The position numbers and the translations under genes were made by a program. From Pseudomonadota bacterium (GTDB lineage Bacteria > Pseudomonadota > Alphaproteobacteria > Acetobacterales > Acetobacteraceae), in assembly GCA_021849425.1 (NCBI GenBank), contig JAJZSY010000008.1:1-64000 (forward strand): a DNA stretch of 64,000 nt. Reading direction: 5' to 3'. The notes under the pieces were generated by a model. That model did not search any database and had not been told where the DNA came from. It saw only the letters and a program-made list of their open reading frames with translations. Below are positions 38,473-48,303 of this stretch, piece by piece (position 1 is the stretch's first letter; every line of letters begins with the position of its first letter).

Positions 38473-39783
38473 TCAGCCGATCCGCGCGCGCCCTCCCATA
38501 TAGGGGCGCAGCGCATCCGGGATCGTGATCGACCCATCGGCATTCTGGTAGGTCTCCATCACCGCGATCAGGGCACGGCCGGTAGCAACACCGGAGCCGT
38601 TCAATGTGTGAACGAAATCGGGCTTTGCCGGCTTTGGGCCGGTCTGCGCCGGACGGTAGCGGGCGTTCATCCGCCGGGCCTGGAAGGCGCGGCAGTTCGA
38701 GCAGGAGGAGATTTCACGATAGGTCCCCTGCCCCGGCATCCAGACCTCGAGATCGTAGGTCTTTGCCGAGGAGAAGCCGGTATCGCCGGCGCAGAGCAGC
38801 ATGCGGCGATAGGGCAGCCCCAGGCGTTCCAGCACGGTTTCGGCGCAGCGCGTCATCCGCTCGTGCTCGTCGGCGCTGGCCTCCGGCGTGGTGAGGGAGA
38901 CGAGTTCGACCTTCCAGAACTGGTGCTGGCGCAACATTCCGCGGGTGTCGCGCCCGGCCGAGCCGGCCTCGGAGCGGAAGGACGGGGTCAGCGCCGTCAT
39001 GCGCAGCGGCAGGCTGGCGGCATCGAGAATCTCGCCGGCGGCGAGGTTGGTCAGCGGCACCTCGGCGGTGGGGATCAGCCAGCGGCCGTCGGTGGTGCGG
39101 AAGAGGTCTTCGGCGAATTTGGGAAGTTGCCCGGTGCCGTACATTGTCGCGTCGTTGACGAGGAGCGGCGGCGAGACCTCGGTATAGCCGTGCTCGTTCA
39201 CATGCAGGTCGAGCATGAACTGGCCGAGGGCGCGTTCGAGCCGGGCGAGATCGCCGCGCAGCACGGTGAAGCGGGCGCCCGCAAGCTTGGCCGCGCCGGC
39301 GAAATCCATCAGGCCGAGGGCTTCGCCGAGTTCGAAATGCTGCTTGGCCTCGAAGTCGAACGCGGGCGGTGCGCCGACCCGTTTTTGCTCCACATTGGCC
39401 GACTCGTCGGGGCCATCGGGCACGTCGGCATCGAGGATGTTGGGGAGGACAGCGAGCATCTCGTCCAGCTTTCGTGCCGATTCCGCCAGATAGGCGTTGG
39501 CGGACTCGATCTTCTGGCGCAACTCAGCGCCTTCCGCCTCGAGCGCTGATGTATCCTCGCCGGCCCGCTTGGCCTGACCAATCGCGCGAGCGAGTTCATT
39601 GCGGCGGGTCTCGTAGCCTTGCAGCTTGGTCTGGGCGTCGCGCCGCTGTCGGTCGTACACGAGTATAGCGTGGTCGGCCCCTTCAGCCGGGTAACCGGGG
39701 AATTCGACACCGGCAATCCCCCGCCGGCGCATCGCGGCGGCAAAGGCCGCGGCGGCGTCGCGAATGGCTTTCAGATCATGCAT
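38473..39783 (-). CDS. serS: Seryl-tRNA synthetase
   Basis: This 436-residue class II synthetase has an N-terminal two-helix coiled arm (about 30-100, rich in Ala, Glu, Arg and Lys) that binds the long arm of tRNA-Ser. Motif 2 is [21 protein letters not shown] and motif 3 is [18 protein letters not shown]. It overlaps tatC by 8 bases and ends just before the blh promoter. Confidence 0.98.
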   Translation of the reverse strand: MHDLKAIRDAAAAFAAAMRRRGIAGVEFPGYPAEGADHAILVYDRQRRDAQTKLQGYETRRNELARAIGQAKRAGEDTSALEAEGAELRQKIESANAYLAESARKLDEMLAVLPNILDADVPDGPDESANVEQKRVGAPPAFDFEAKQHFELGEALGLMDFAGAAKLAGARFTVLRGDLARLERALGQFMLDLHVNEHGYTEVSPPLLVNDATMYGTGQLPKFAEDLFRTTDGRWLIPTAEVPLTNLAAGEILDAASLPLRMTALTPSFRSEAGSAGRDTRGMLRQHQFWKVELVSLTTPEASADEHERMTRCAETVLERLGLPYRRMLLCAGDTGFSSAKTYDLEVWMPGQGTYREISSCSNCRAFQARRMNARYRPAQTGPKPAKPDFVHTLNGSGVATGRALIAVMETYQNADGSITIPDALRPYMGGRARIG

Positions 39784-40582
39784 TCTCGGTAACCTCGGCT
39801 TTTGGCTCGACCATCTTCACCGCAAAGATCGACAGCTCGAACAGGGCGATCAGCGGCAGCGCCAGGCCCGTCATGGTAAAAACGTCGGGCGGGGTCAGGA
39901 TCGCGGCGACGATGAAGCAGGCGACATAGGCATAGCGACGATATTTCTTCAGCGCCGCCGCGTTGACGATCCCGACCCGTCCGAGCAGTGTCAGCAGCAC
40001 CGGCAGTTCGAAGCAGATGCCGAAGGCGAAGATCAGCTTCATCACAAGGTTGAGATAGTCGGAGACGCGCGGCAGCACGTTGATCTGGAAATTCGCGTTG
40101 TGCGGGTTCGTCTGAAAACTCAGGAAAAACTTCCAGGCATTTGGAAATATGACATAATAAGCCAGTGCGCCGCCTGCGAAAAACAGCACCGGCGTGGCGA
40201 TCAGAAAAGGCAGCAGCGCGCGCTTTTCCGACCGGTAGAGGCCCGGCGCGATGAACAGCCAGATCTGCGTGGCGATCACCGGAAAGGAGATGAAGGCGGC
40301 GGCGAAGATCGCGACCTTCACATAGGTGAAGAACGCCTCGTAAAGCGCTGTATAGACGAGTTCCGGCTTCTGCCCGCGTTCCTTGAGGATGTTGACGAGC
40401 GGCTGGGCAAGAAAATGGTAGATCGGGCGTGCGTAATAATACGACACCAGGAAGGCGCCGAGAAAGGCAAGGCCTGACCAGAGGAGGCGGCGGCGCAACT
40501 CGGCCAGGTGGTCGAGCAGCGGCATTTCCTTGTCGTTGATCGGGTCCGCATCCTGCGGCGCGTCGGTCTCATCGGATGTCAT
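39776..40582 (-). CDS. tatC: Sec-independent translocase subunit TatC
   Basis: This 268-residue protein has six membrane helices and an N-terminal cytoplasmic region with [13 protein letters not shown], the signal-binding site of Tat[17 protein letters not shown] is another conserved stretch. It lies 9 bp after tatB and overlaps serS by 8 bases. It moves folded proteins, such as the twin-arginine binding protein at 14075-15175. Confidence 0.97.
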   Translation of the reverse strand: MTSDETDAPQDADPINDKEMPLLDHLAELRRRLLWSGLAFLGAFLVSYYYARPIYHFLAQPLVNILKERGQKPELVYTALYEAFFTYVKVAIFAAAFISFPVIATQIWLFIAPGLYRSEKRALLPFLIATPVLFFAGGALAYYVIFPNAWKFFLSFQTNPHNANFQINVLPRVSDYLNLVMKLIFAFGICFELPVLLTLLGRVGIVNAAALKKYRRYAYVACFIVAAILTPPDVFTMTGLALPLIALFELSIFAVKMVEPKAEVTENA

Positions 40583-40591
40583 GCGCCGGAC

Positions 40592-41035
40592 CTACCAGAG
40601 TCGTGTGCCGGGGGGAATGAAGGCGGGCACCGGGCGGGCGCGCACCGCGTCCGGCGGAACGAAAGCGGGCAATCCGGGCGGCAGATCGTCATCCGCGGTT
40701 CCTTCGATCACGGCATCCGCAGCGGAAGGAACTCCATAGCTCTCGCCATCGATCGAATCGAAGCTGCTGCGGATCGTGCCATCGGGGTCGACATGGCGCT
40801 CGATCGTGCTGCCGAGATCGAAATTGCGGAGATTGCGCAGGTCGTTGCCGATGTCGGCAAGATCGGCCTCGCGCATCAGCTCCTGCACATGGCCCTGGAA
40901 CTCGCTGGCAAGGCCGCGCATCTTGCGCAGCGCCGCGGTTGCCGTGCGGATCGCCACCGGCAGGTCTTTCGGTCCGATGACGACAAGCGCCACCATCAAT
41001 ATCACGCCAATCTCTGGCCAGGAAAATCCGAGCAT
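40592..41035 (-). CDS. tatB: Sec-independent translocase subunit TatB
   Basis: This 147-residue protein has one N-terminal membrane helix with Glu8 (SWPEIGVILMVALVVIGP), the usual amphipathic helix with a Gly-Pro hinge, and a long Asp/Pro-rich C-terminal tail. That matches TatB rather than TatA. In relatives the order is scpB-tatA-tatB-tatC; here only 48 bp separate scpB and tatB, so tatA is not in this locus. Confidence 0.93.
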   Translation of the reverse strand: MLGFSWPEIGVILMVALVVIGPKDLPVAIRTATAALRKMRGLASEFQGHVQELMREADLADIGNDLRNLRNFDLGSTIERHVDPDGTIRSSFDSIDGESYGVPSAADAVIEGTADDDLPPGLPAFVPPDAVRARPVPAFIPPGTRLW

Positions 41036-41083
41036 ATCCGTCCGCTTAAACCGGCTTCTCTGCTAGCAGCCCTGCGGCCGAGG

Positions 41084-41641
41084 TCAAGGATCGGCCGGGG
41101 CCGGGCCGGCCGGTTCGACCAGAAGATCGCTGCGCTTGGGCAGGTCGCGCAGCGATTTGAGACCGAACTGCACCAGGAACTGCGGCGTCGTCGCCCAGAG
41201 CGCCGGGCGGCCGGGCGCCTCGCGATGGCCGGCCGGAGTGACCAGATCGGCCTCCAGCAACGCATCCAGCGCCGATTGCGAGAGGCTGACACCGCGGATT
41301 TCCTCGATCTCGGCGCGGGTAACCGGCTGATGATAGGCGATGACGGCGAGCGTCTCCATCGCCGCGCGCGCCAGGCGGCGGGGGATTTCCACCACCCGGC
41401 GCAGCGCCGGCGCGAGATCCGGCGCAGTGCGGAACATCATTCCCTGCCCCGCCTCGACGAGTTCGATCCCGCCGCCCTCGTGGCGGGCGCGCAGGGCCGC
41501 CAGCACGGAGTCGAGATCCTCGCCCTCGGGCAGCAGGGTGGCGAGGGTGCGCATCGGCACCGGCTCCCGGCTGGCGAAGATCACCGCCTCGATCAGCCGT
41601 TCGGCGTGTGGGCGGGAACTGGGCGGGGCGGTATCATTCAT
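41084..41641 (-). CDS. scpB: Segregation and condensation protein B
   Basis: This 185-residue winged-helix protein binds the SMC-ScpA complex. LIEAVIFASREPV starts the first winged helix, and LAVIAYHQPVTRAEIEEIRGV is the family signature. ATG at 41639-41641 overlaps scpA by 8 bases. Longer upstream frames are shadow. Confidence 0.96.
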   Translation of the reverse strand: MNDTAPPSSRPHAERLIEAVIFASREPVPMRTLATLLPEGEDLDSVLAALRARHEGGGIELVEAGQGMMFRTAPDLAPALRRVVEIPRRLARAAMETLAVIAYHQPVTRAEIEEIRGVSLSQSALDALLEADLVTPAGHREAPGRPALWATTPQFLVQFGLKSLRDLPKRSDLLVEPAGPAPADP

Positions 41642-42428
41642 GGTCGGGTTCGGGCTCCGGGCCGGGGCGGATCTGGATGGGGCCGAAAGGCTGCTCCTGT
41701 CGGAGTGCCAGTTGGCCGTCGCGGGCGAGTTCGAGCCCGGCGAGCAGCGTGCTGGAGAGAGCAGCGCGGCGGGCAAGTGGCGGTTCGGACGAATCGGGCA
41801 GTTCGGGCGGCAGGAAGCCGGCGAGATCGGTCCAGTCCCGCGTGGCGCCGAGCAGCCGGGTCAGACGTTCCAGCGCCTGCTGTACCGACCAGAAATTCAT
41901 CGGCTTCGGCCGGTATTGCCGCTTCGCGCCGGACCGGCGGCGGGCGGCGAGATAGGCCGTCAGCAGCGAAGTGAGATCGACGTGCAGCCGTGAACGGTCG
42001 ATCTCGGTGAAATCCTCCGGCGCGCCACGGGGGAAGACGTCCTGTCCGAGTTGCGGCCGTGCCCCCAGCCAGGCGGCGCCCTCGCGGATGGCCTCAAGCG
42101 CCTGAAGCCGCGCGGCCAGCACGTCGGCGGCGATCTCGCCCTCCTCGGCGGCGGTCTCGTCCTCGGGCAACAGCAGGCGGGATTTCAGCCAGGCGAGCCA
42201 GGCGGCCATGACCAGCCAGTCCGCCGCGAGTTCGAGCCGCACCCGGCGCGCGCCCTCGACGATCGCGAGATATTGCTCGACGAGGGCGAGAATCGACACA
42301 TTGGCGAGATCGACCTTCTGGCCGCGGGCGAGTTCCAGCAGCAGGTCGAGCGGCCCCTCGAACCCCTCGAAGCGGACGATGAAGGCCTCGACGGGTTCGG
42401 GGGATGGCGCGGCGTCAGAATCCGGCAT
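41634..42428 (-). CDS. scpA: Segregation and condensation protein A
   Basis: This 264-residue kleisin bridges SMC heads. FEGFEGPLDLLLELARGQKVDL is divided into FEGPLDLLLELA and KVDLANVSI, both typical, and YLAIVEGARRVRLELAADWL follows. ATG at 42426-42428 was chosen; a TTG four codons earlier (42440) is possible. It overlaps the upstream protease gene by 14 bases and scpB by 8. Confidence 0.95.
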   Translation of the reverse strand: MPDSDAAPSPEPVEAFIVRFEGFEGPLDLLLELARGQKVDLANVSILALVEQYLAIVEGARRVRLELAADWLVMAAWLAWLKSRLLLPEDETAAEEGEIAADVLAARLQALEAIREGAAWLGARPQLGQDVFPRGAPEDFTEIDRSRLHVDLTSLLTAYLAARRRSGAKRQYRPKPMNFWSVQQALERLTRLLGATRDWTDLAGFLPPELPDSSEPPLARRAALSSTLLAGLELARDGQLALRQEQPFGPIQIRPGPEPEPDHE

Positions 42429-43110
42429 TGACGCCAGCAAGATGAAGGAACCAGGCGGCGACGCGCGGCACCCAGAGGCTGAGCGCGTCCGATACCGGGT
42501 TGAAGCGGATGCCGAACTGGCCGAGCAGCGCGGGCAGGATGAAGATCACCGACAGGATGAGCAGGATGCCGAGCTGCTCGACGCGGGCAAGCATCCGGGC
42601 GGCGGGCAGCGGCAGCAGGCCGACGGCGATCCGCCCGCCGTCGAAGGGCGGCAGCGGCAGCAGGTTGAACAGGCCGAGCACGATGTTGAAGAGCAGAAAA
42701 TAGAGCAGGAAATCGCCAAGCACCGGCACATTGCCGAAGGCGGCGATGGCGAAGGACGCGGCAAGCGCAAGGACAAAATTCGAAAGCGGGCCGGCGGCGG
42801 CGACGATCGCCATGCCACGCCGCGGATCGCGGAAGCCGGACGGGTCCACTGGCACCGGCTTCGCCCAGCCGAACATGAAATCGATCCTGCCGATGGTCAG
42901 GAGCTGGCTGGCGATGAGAAACAGCGGCAAGATCACCGTGCCGAACCGGTCGACATGGCGCAGCGGATTGAACGAAAGCCGCCCGGCGCGCTGGGCCGTT
43001 CGGTCACCGAGGGCGAGCGCGGCGTAACCATGCGCGAGTTCATGCAGCACGATCGCCGGGATCGCCGCAAGCACACTGATCGCCACTGAAAGGATGGGGT
43101 TATGGGTCAT
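42415..43110 (-). CDS. Site-2-protease-family (M50) membrane metalloprotease
   Basis: This 231-residue polytopic protein has HELAHGY near residue 23 (zinc ligands and catalytic Glu) in the first helix and LLPLPPFDGGR near residue 148, carrying the third ligand Asp. No PDZ domain is seen, so it is the short M50B form. It may cut membrane-anchored regulators or act in general membrane proteolysis. It sits between nagZ (4-base overlap) and scpA (14-base overlap). Confidence 0.92.
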   Translation of the reverse strand: MTHNPILSVAISVLAAIPAIVLHELAHGYAALALGDRTAQRAGRLSFNPLRHVDRFGTVILPLFLIASQLLTIGRIDFMFGWAKPVPVDPSGFRDPRRGMAIVAAAGPLSNFVLALAASFAIAAFGNVPVLGDFLLYFLLFNIVLGLFNLLPLPPFDGGRIAVGLLPLPAARMLARVEQLGILLILSVIFILPALLGQFGIRFNPVSDALSLWVPRVAAWFLHLAGVNAGF

Positions 43111-44033
43111 GGCGCCGGCGTCGGTTTGAGGCGGAGGATCAGCGCCTTGTCGAGATCGGGCACGGCTTCGAGCACCGCGCGGTTGGCGGCAGGCTCGCCC
43201 GGGCAATAGAGGGCGAGGTCGCAGCCGGCGGCAAGGGCGTGCAGGGCACGCGAGACCGGCGTGCCGTCAAGCGCGCCCATCGCAAGATCGTCGCTGACCA
43301 GAATCCCACGGAAGCCGATCCGCCCGCGAATCACCTCCTCGATGATCCTGCGGGAGAAGGTCGCCGGAGTCGCGGGGTCGAGCGCCTCGTAGAGGATATG
43401 GGCGGTCATGCCCCAGGGCAGGTCGCGATTCGCGGCGAAGGGCGCGAAGTCGGCATCGAGTGCCGTGGCGGTGACACGCGGCAGGCTATGATGGCTGTCG
43501 AGCCCGGCGCGGCCGTGACCCGGCATGTGCTTCATCACCGGCACGACGCCCTGGAACATCAGCCCCCAGGCGATATCCGCCCCCAGCGCGCCGACCACGG
43601 CGGGGTCGGCGGCGATCGCGCGGTCACCGATCACATCGTGCGCGCCGGGGACCGGGACATCGAGCACCGGCGCGGCGACCACGTCGAACCCCGCGTCGCG
43701 GGCCATCGCGCCGATCGCGGCGCCGTGCGCGCGGGCGGCGTTGCGGGCGGCGTCGGGGTCGGTCGCGAACAGCGCGCCGAGCTGGGCGGCTGGCGGAAGC
43801 TCGGGCCAGTGCGGCGCGCGCAGCCGGGCCACACGGCCGCCTTCCTGGTCGACCATCAGCACCGCCTCCGCGGGGAGTGCCTCGCGCAGGGCGGCCACGA
43901 GATCGCGCAGCTGGGCGGGATTGGCGATGTTGCGGCCGAACAGGATCACGCCCGCCGGCGGATGTTCGGCGAACAGCGCGCGTTCCTCCGGCGCAAGGGT
44001 GGTGCCGGCGATGCCGAGTATGGCGGCCTTCAT
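43107..44033 (-). CDS. nagZ: Beta-N-acetylhexosaminidase NagZ
   Basis: This 308-residue GH3 enzyme removes GlcNAc from anhydromuropeptides in cell-wall recycling. VDQEGGRVARL is typical, the flexible loop is KHMPGHGRAGLDSHHSLP with catalytic His, and the nucleophile Asp248 is in VSDDLAMGA. It has no signal peptide and acts in the cytoplasm. The substrate is produced by lytic transglycosylases such as MltB and RlpA encoded at 27173-29013. Confidence 0.96.
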   Translation of the reverse strand: MKAAILGIAGTTLAPEERALFAEHPPAGVILFGRNIANPAQLRDLVAALREALPAEAVLMVDQEGGRVARLRAPHWPELPPAAQLGALFATDPDAARNAARAHGAAIGAMARDAGFDVVAAPVLDVPVPGAHDVIGDRAIAADPAVVGALGADIAWGLMFQGVVPVMKHMPGHGRAGLDSHHSLPRVTATALDADFAPFAANRDLPWGMTAHILYEALDPATPATFSRRIIEEVIRGRIGFRGILVSDDLAMGALDGTPVSRALHALAAGCDLALYCPGEPAANRAVLEAVPDLDKALILRLKPTPAP

Positions 44034-44043
44034 GGTCGGTGTC

Positions 44044-44907
44044 TCACTTCGGCGGAACGTAGCAGGCGACGTGACGGGCTTTCAGCCGGTCGCAAAAGGT
44101 GGTGGCGGCGGTGGCGGTGGCAAAGCCGCCGAGGCGCAGCCGGTAGAAGGTCCGCCCGTTCACCGTGCCCGGCACGACGAGGGGGGTGCGGCCCGCCAAT
44201 AGATCGGGCACGCGGGCGAGCAGGATCTGCCAGGCTTCGTCGGCCTTCGCCATCGAGACGAGGGCGCTGAGCTGGATGTCGTGCGGGCCGGCGCTGGCGG
44301 CCTGTTTCGGCGGGATGATCGCCGGCATCGCCTTGCCGATCTGCGGGTTGGGCGCGGCGGTTCCCGCTGCCGGCGGCGCGGCGGCCGGTGTCGCCGGCGC
44401 TGCCGCGCCGGATGCAGACGCACCAGATGCCGGGGCCGCCGATGACGGCGGCGGTGGCGGCAGGGGGGCCGAAAGGCCCGCGCCGGGCGGCCGGCTCTGC
44501 GAGGCCGCGGCGGCCGTCGACGCGGGGTGCGGAGCGGGCTTCGGCTGTGACGAATTCGCCTCGGCGGCGAGCTTCGAGAAATCCGGCTGTGGTGTCGGCG
44601 GCGCGAGCTGAGGTGGACCTGAAGCGGTCGTACCGGACATGATCTGCTCGTTCGCCCCCGGAACCTGCAGGCCGCCGGGATTGGCCGGAGCGGTCCGCAT
44701 CGGTCCCGGCGGCGGCTTGATCACCGGCGGCGGGCCAAGGCGCGGATGCACGCCGCCCCAGATCAGCGCGACGAGGACGATCGCCCCGGCGAAGCCGCCA
44801 GCGATGAGCGCGATACGGCGCATTTCCGGATCGAACCCGCGCGTGGGCGGACGCCGCACCGCATAGGGCGGAATGTCGATCTCGTCATCGTAATCCTGTC
44901 GGTCCAT
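44044..44907 (-). CDS. SPOR-domain inner-membrane protein
   Basis: This 287-residue protein has a short acidic N-terminus, one membrane helix at about 30-50 (IALIAGGFAGAIVLVALIWG), a long Pro/Ala/Ser-rich periplasmic linker, and a C-terminal SPOR domain (about 208-285, with DIQLSALVSMAKADEAW). SPOR domains bind glycan strands at division sites. ATG at 44905-44907 has GGAGAG upstream. Position between argS and nagZ is common in alphaproteobacteria. Confidence 0.88.
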   Translation of the reverse strand: MDRQDYDDEIDIPPYAVRRPPTRGFDPEMRRIALIAGGFAGAIVLVALIWGGVHPRLGPPPVIKPPPGPMRTAPANPGGLQVPGANEQIMSGTTASGPPQLAPPTPQPDFSKLAAEANSSQPKPAPHPASTAAAASQSRPPGAGLSAPLPPPPPSSAAPASGASASGAAAPATPAAAPPAAGTAAPNPQIGKAMPAIIPPKQAASAGPHDIQLSALVSMAKADEAWQILLARVPDLLAGRTPLVVPGTVNGRTFYRLRLGGFATATAATTFCDRLKARHVACYVPPK

Positions 44908-44932
44908 CGTCTCTCCGGGCAGCCGGCGCCGC

Positions 44933-46723
44933 TCAGCGCATCTCCTCAACCGGGGCAACACCCATCACCGCAAGGCCGGAGCGGATGACCATCGCGGTCG
45001 CCGCGACCAGGGCGAGCCGCGCCCGGCTGGCCTCGATGGCATCGGCCTGGATGAAGCGGAGCGTGGCATCGGCGCGGCCAGCGTTCCACAGGGCATGGAA
45101 GTCGCCAGCCAGATCATACAGGAAAAATCCGATTCGGTGCGGCTCGCGCGCTTGCGCGGCCGATTCAACGAGGCGCGGCCAGGCGGCCAGGCGGCGCACC
45201 AGCGTCAGCTCCTCGGGCGCGGTCAGGCCGGCGAGCGCGGCCTCCGCGAGGGCGGCATCGGCGGTATCGCCGAGTTCGGGCAGCTCCGCTGCGGCGCGCA
45301 GCACCGAGCGGCAACGCGCATGGGCATATTGCACGTAGAAAACCGGATTTTCCCGCGTTTGCGCCACCGCGGCATCAAGGTCGAACTCCATCTGCGCGTC
45401 GGACTTGCGCATCAGCATGATGAAGCGGACGACATCGGACCCCACGGCATCGATCAGGTCGCGCAGCTCGATATAGGTGCCGGCGCGTTTCGACATGCGC
45501 ATCGGCGTTCCGTCCTTCATCACGCGGACGATCTGGCAGAGCACGATGTCGAGCGAGGCGTCGCGCCCGGCGGCGAGCGCCTTCACCGCCGCCTGCATCC
45601 GCTTGACGTAGCCGCCGTGATCCGCACCCCAGACATCGATCATGGTGTCGAAGCCGCGGGCCATCTTGTCGGCGTGGTTGGCGATGTCGTTGAAGAAATA
45701 GGTGTTCGAACCGTCCGACTTGCGGACCGGGCGGTCGACATCGTCGCCAAAGCCGGTGGCGCGGAACAGTGTCTGCTCGCGCGGTTCCCAGTCCTCCGGC
45801 GTCTTGCCCTTGGGCGGTTCCAGCACGCCCTCGTAAAGCAGGTCCTGCCCGCGCAGGATCGCCTCGGCGCGCTCGACTCCGCCTGCGGCGATCAGTGCCG
45901 CCTCGCTGGTGAACACGTCCTGGCGGACGTTGAGGGCGGCGAGATCGTCGCGGATCAGCGCCATCATCGCCTCGATCGCGTGGCGGCGGACCATGTCGAG
46001 CCAGGCCCCGGCGGGCGCGATGGACAGGCCCGGGCCGGCGAGCGCGTCGCCATGGGCCGCCACCAGCGCCTCCGCCACCGGAATCAGGTAATCGCCCGGA
46101 TATTGCAGGCCGGTCGGCGTCGCCGCGGCGAAATCCTCTTCGGTGAGCTGGGTGCCGAGCGCCTGCAAATAGCGCCAGTAGACCGACCAGGCGAGTGCGG
46201 TAACCTGCGCGCCGGCATCGTTGATGTAGTATTCGCGGGTGACGTCATACCCGGCCTTGGCTAGCAGCGAGGCCAGCGCATCGCCCACAACGGCGCCGCG
46301 GCAATGGCCGACGGTGAGCGGGCCGGTCGGGTTGGCGGAGACGTATTCGACATTGACACGGCGCCCCTGCCCCATAGCGCTCGCGCCGAAGGCTTCGCCG
46401 GCGCGCAGGATGGCGGCGATTTCGGCGTGCCAGACCGGATCCGCCAGGGTGAGGTTGACGAAGCCGGGCCCCGCTGGCTCGGCCTTCGCGATGTCCGGCA
46501 GCGCCGCCAGCGCTGCGGCGAGGGCGGTGGCGATCTCGCGCGGTGCGCGGCCAAGCGGCTTGGCGGCGATCAGCGCGGCATTGGTCGCCATGTCGCCATG
46601 CGCGGCTTCCCGCGTCGGCGAGACCTCGATCCGCGCCTGAACCTCCGCATCGAGAGCCGGAAACAGGCGCGCCATTTCGGCCAGGACCAGCCGGCGCAGG
46701 GCGGTGAAGATGTTGTGGGACAT
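44933..46723 (-). CDS. argS: Arginyl-tRNA synthetase
   Basis: This 596-residue class I synthetase has an N-terminal Add-1 domain, the HIGH-like motif NPTGPLTVGHCRG near residue 130, KMSK-like RMSKRAGTY near residue 412, and the C-terminal DALR anticodon-binding domain with YAHARCRSVLR. It lies 9 bp after dgt and 25 bp before the SPOR gene. Confidence 0.98.
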   Translation of the reverse strand: MSHNIFTALRRLVLAEMARLFPALDAEVQARIEVSPTREAAHGDMATNAALIAAKPLGRAPREIATALAAALAALPDIAKAEPAGPGFVNLTLADPVWHAEIAAILRAGEAFGASAMGQGRRVNVEYVSANPTGPLTVGHCRGAVVGDALASLLAKAGYDVTREYYINDAGAQVTALAWSVYWRYLQALGTQLTEEDFAAATPTGLQYPGDYLIPVAEALVAAHGDALAGPGLSIAPAGAWLDMVRRHAIEAMMALIRDDLAALNVRQDVFTSEAALIAAGGVERAEAILRGQDLLYEGVLEPPKGKTPEDWEPREQTLFRATGFGDDVDRPVRKSDGSNTYFFNDIANHADKMARGFDTMIDVWGADHGGYVKRMQAAVKALAAGRDASLDIVLCQIVRVMKDGTPMRMSKRAGTYIELRDLIDAVGSDVVRFIMLMRKSDAQMEFDLDAAVAQTRENPVFYVQYAHARCRSVLRAAAELPELGDTADAALAEAALAGLTAPEELTLVRRLAAWPRLVESAAQAREPHRIGFFLYDLAGDFHALWNAGRADATLRFIQADAIEASRARLALVAATAMVIRSGLAVMGVAPVEEMR

Positions 46724-46732
46724 GCGGAAACC

Positions 46733-47875
46733 TCAGGCGGGAGAATGGGGGTCGGTCAGGCGGCGATGCTCGTCGAGCGCGGCGCGGTCGGTCATGCCGG
46801 CGATATAGTCGCGCACCGCCTCGGCCGCCGTCATGCTGCGCGGCGCGCCGGCGGCGCTGCGCCAGTCATCCGGCAGCAGGTCCGGCCGGGCGAGCAGCAG
46901 GCGGGCCATGTCGCGCACCACGAGCTCGACCTTGTGGGTCATGCGGTTGACGCGCCATTGGCGATACATGCGTGCGTAGAGGAAGCGGCGGATTTCGGCA
47001 TTCTCCGCGGCAAGCTCGGGGGCGAAGCCGATCACCGGTTCGGGACAGGCGCGCACCGCCTCGGAATCGGCGGGCGCGAGGGCGGCCAGCCGCCGGCGGC
47101 TCTCGGCCAGCGCGCCGCTGACCAGCACGCCGATCATCTGCCGCACGGCATGGGCGCGGATACGCACCGGATCGGCCGTCAACGCGCGCGCCTCGTTCAG
47201 CGTGGCGCCGATGATCGGCACGGCGGCGAGATCGTCAGGCGTGAACAGGCCGGCGCGCAGCCCATCGTCAATGTCATGAGCATGATAGGCGATGTCGTCG
47301 GCCAGGGCCGCGACCTGCGCCTCGGCCGAGGCCTGGCGGGCGAGATCGAGCGGATAGGCGGCATCGAAGGCTGCGATGTACGCAGGGGGCGCGGTCAGCG
47401 GGCCGTTATGCTTGGCCAGCCCCTCCAGCGATTCCCAGGTGAGGTTCAGCCCGTCGAACCCGGCATAGCGGCGCTCCAGCAGCGTCACGGTGCGCAGGCT
47501 CTGGGCGTTATGGTCGAAGCCGCCATGCTCGCCGAGCGCGTCGTTCAACCCGGCCTCGCCGGCATGGCCGAAGGGCGGGTGGCCGAGATCGTGCGCGAGG
47601 GCGAGGGTTTCGGTCAGGTCCTCGTCGAGCCCCAGGCCGCGGGCGATGCTGCGGGCAATCTGCGCCACCTCAAGGCTGTGGGTCAGGCGGGTGCGGTAGA
47701 AATCGCCCTCATGGATCACGAAGACCTGGGTCTTGTATTGCAGCGTGCGGAAGGCGGCCGAGTGCAGCACGCGGTCGCGGTCGCGTGCGAAGGGGGAGCG
47801 GGTCGCGCTTTCGGGCTCTGGATGCTGGCGGCCGCGCGAGGCCCCGGCGCGGGCGGCATAGGGGGCGAGTGACAT
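46733..47875 (-). CDS. dgt: Deoxyguanosinetriphosphate triphosphohydrolase-like protein
   Basis: This 380-residue HD-domain enzyme has FRTLQYKTQVF, RTRLTHSLEVAQIARSIAR (His ligand) and LAHDLGHPPFGHAGE (HD pair). This is the type-2 dGTPase used in alphaproteobacteria to hydrolyse dNTPs to nucleoside and triphosphate. It is divergent from the erpA-like gene across 79 bp, so promoters for both directions lie there. Confidence 0.95.
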   Translation of the reverse strand: MSLAPYAARAGASRGRQHPEPESATRSPFARDRDRVLHSAAFRTLQYKTQVFVIHEGDFYRTRLTHSLEVAQIARSIARGLGLDEDLTETLALAHDLGHPPFGHAGEAGLNDALGEHGGFDHNAQSLRTVTLLERRYAGFDGLNLTWESLEGLAKHNGPLTAPPAYIAAFDAAYPLDLARQASAEAQVAALADDIAYHAHDIDDGLRAGLFTPDDLAAVPIIGATLNEARALTADPVRIRAHAVRQMIGVLVSGALAESRRRLAALAPADSEAVRACPEPVIGFAPELAAENAEIRRFLYARMYRQWRVNRMTHKVELVVRDMARLLLARPDLLPDDWRSAAGAPRSMTAAEAVRDYIAGMTDRAALDEHRRLTDPHSPA

Positions 47876-47954
47876 GGCCCCGGCTTACTAGGAGAGCGCA
47901 GGCTTGTCCAAGCGACGCTGGCGATCCGGCGGGTGAGCGACTATAATCCTCGTC

Positions 47955-48296
47955 ATGAGCGAGACAGTGAACCGGTTCCGGATCAGTGAGGCGGCGGCGG
48001 CACGGATCGCCGCCATCGTCGCGGTGGAAAACCCCGATTCGGCCCTGCGGGTGGAAGTTCTGGCGGGCGGCTGCAACGGGTTTCAATACAAGTTCGACCT
48101 CACCCGCGAGGTGGCGCCCGATGATGTGGTATTCGAGCACGGCGGCGCGAAGGTGGTCGTCGATCCCGCGAGCCTTGAACTGCTCGATGGCGCCGAGCTG
48201 GATTTCAAAGACACGCTGATGGGGGCCTATTTCGCCGTGGGCAACCCGAACGCGACCTCGTCCTGCGGCTGCGGTTCGTCCTTCTCGGTCGACTGA
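47955..48296 (+). CDS. erpA: A-type iron-sulfur cluster carrier (ErpA/IscA-like)
   Basis: This 113-residue protein delivers Fe-S clusters to apo-enzymes. It has the three conserved Cys residues: one in LAGGCNGFQYKF and two in SSCGCGSSFSV. These match the HesB/IscA family. Position divergent from dgt is usual for alphaproteobacterial ErpA, which guides the name. It is followed 7 bp later by xth. Confidence 0.93.
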   Translation: MSETVNRFRISEAAAARIAAIVAVENPDSALRVEVLAGGCNGFQYKFDLTREVAPDDVVFEHGGAKVVVDPASLELLDGAELDFKDTLMGAYFAVGNPNATSSCGCGSSFSVD

Positions 48297-48303
48297 GCGC
48301 AGC

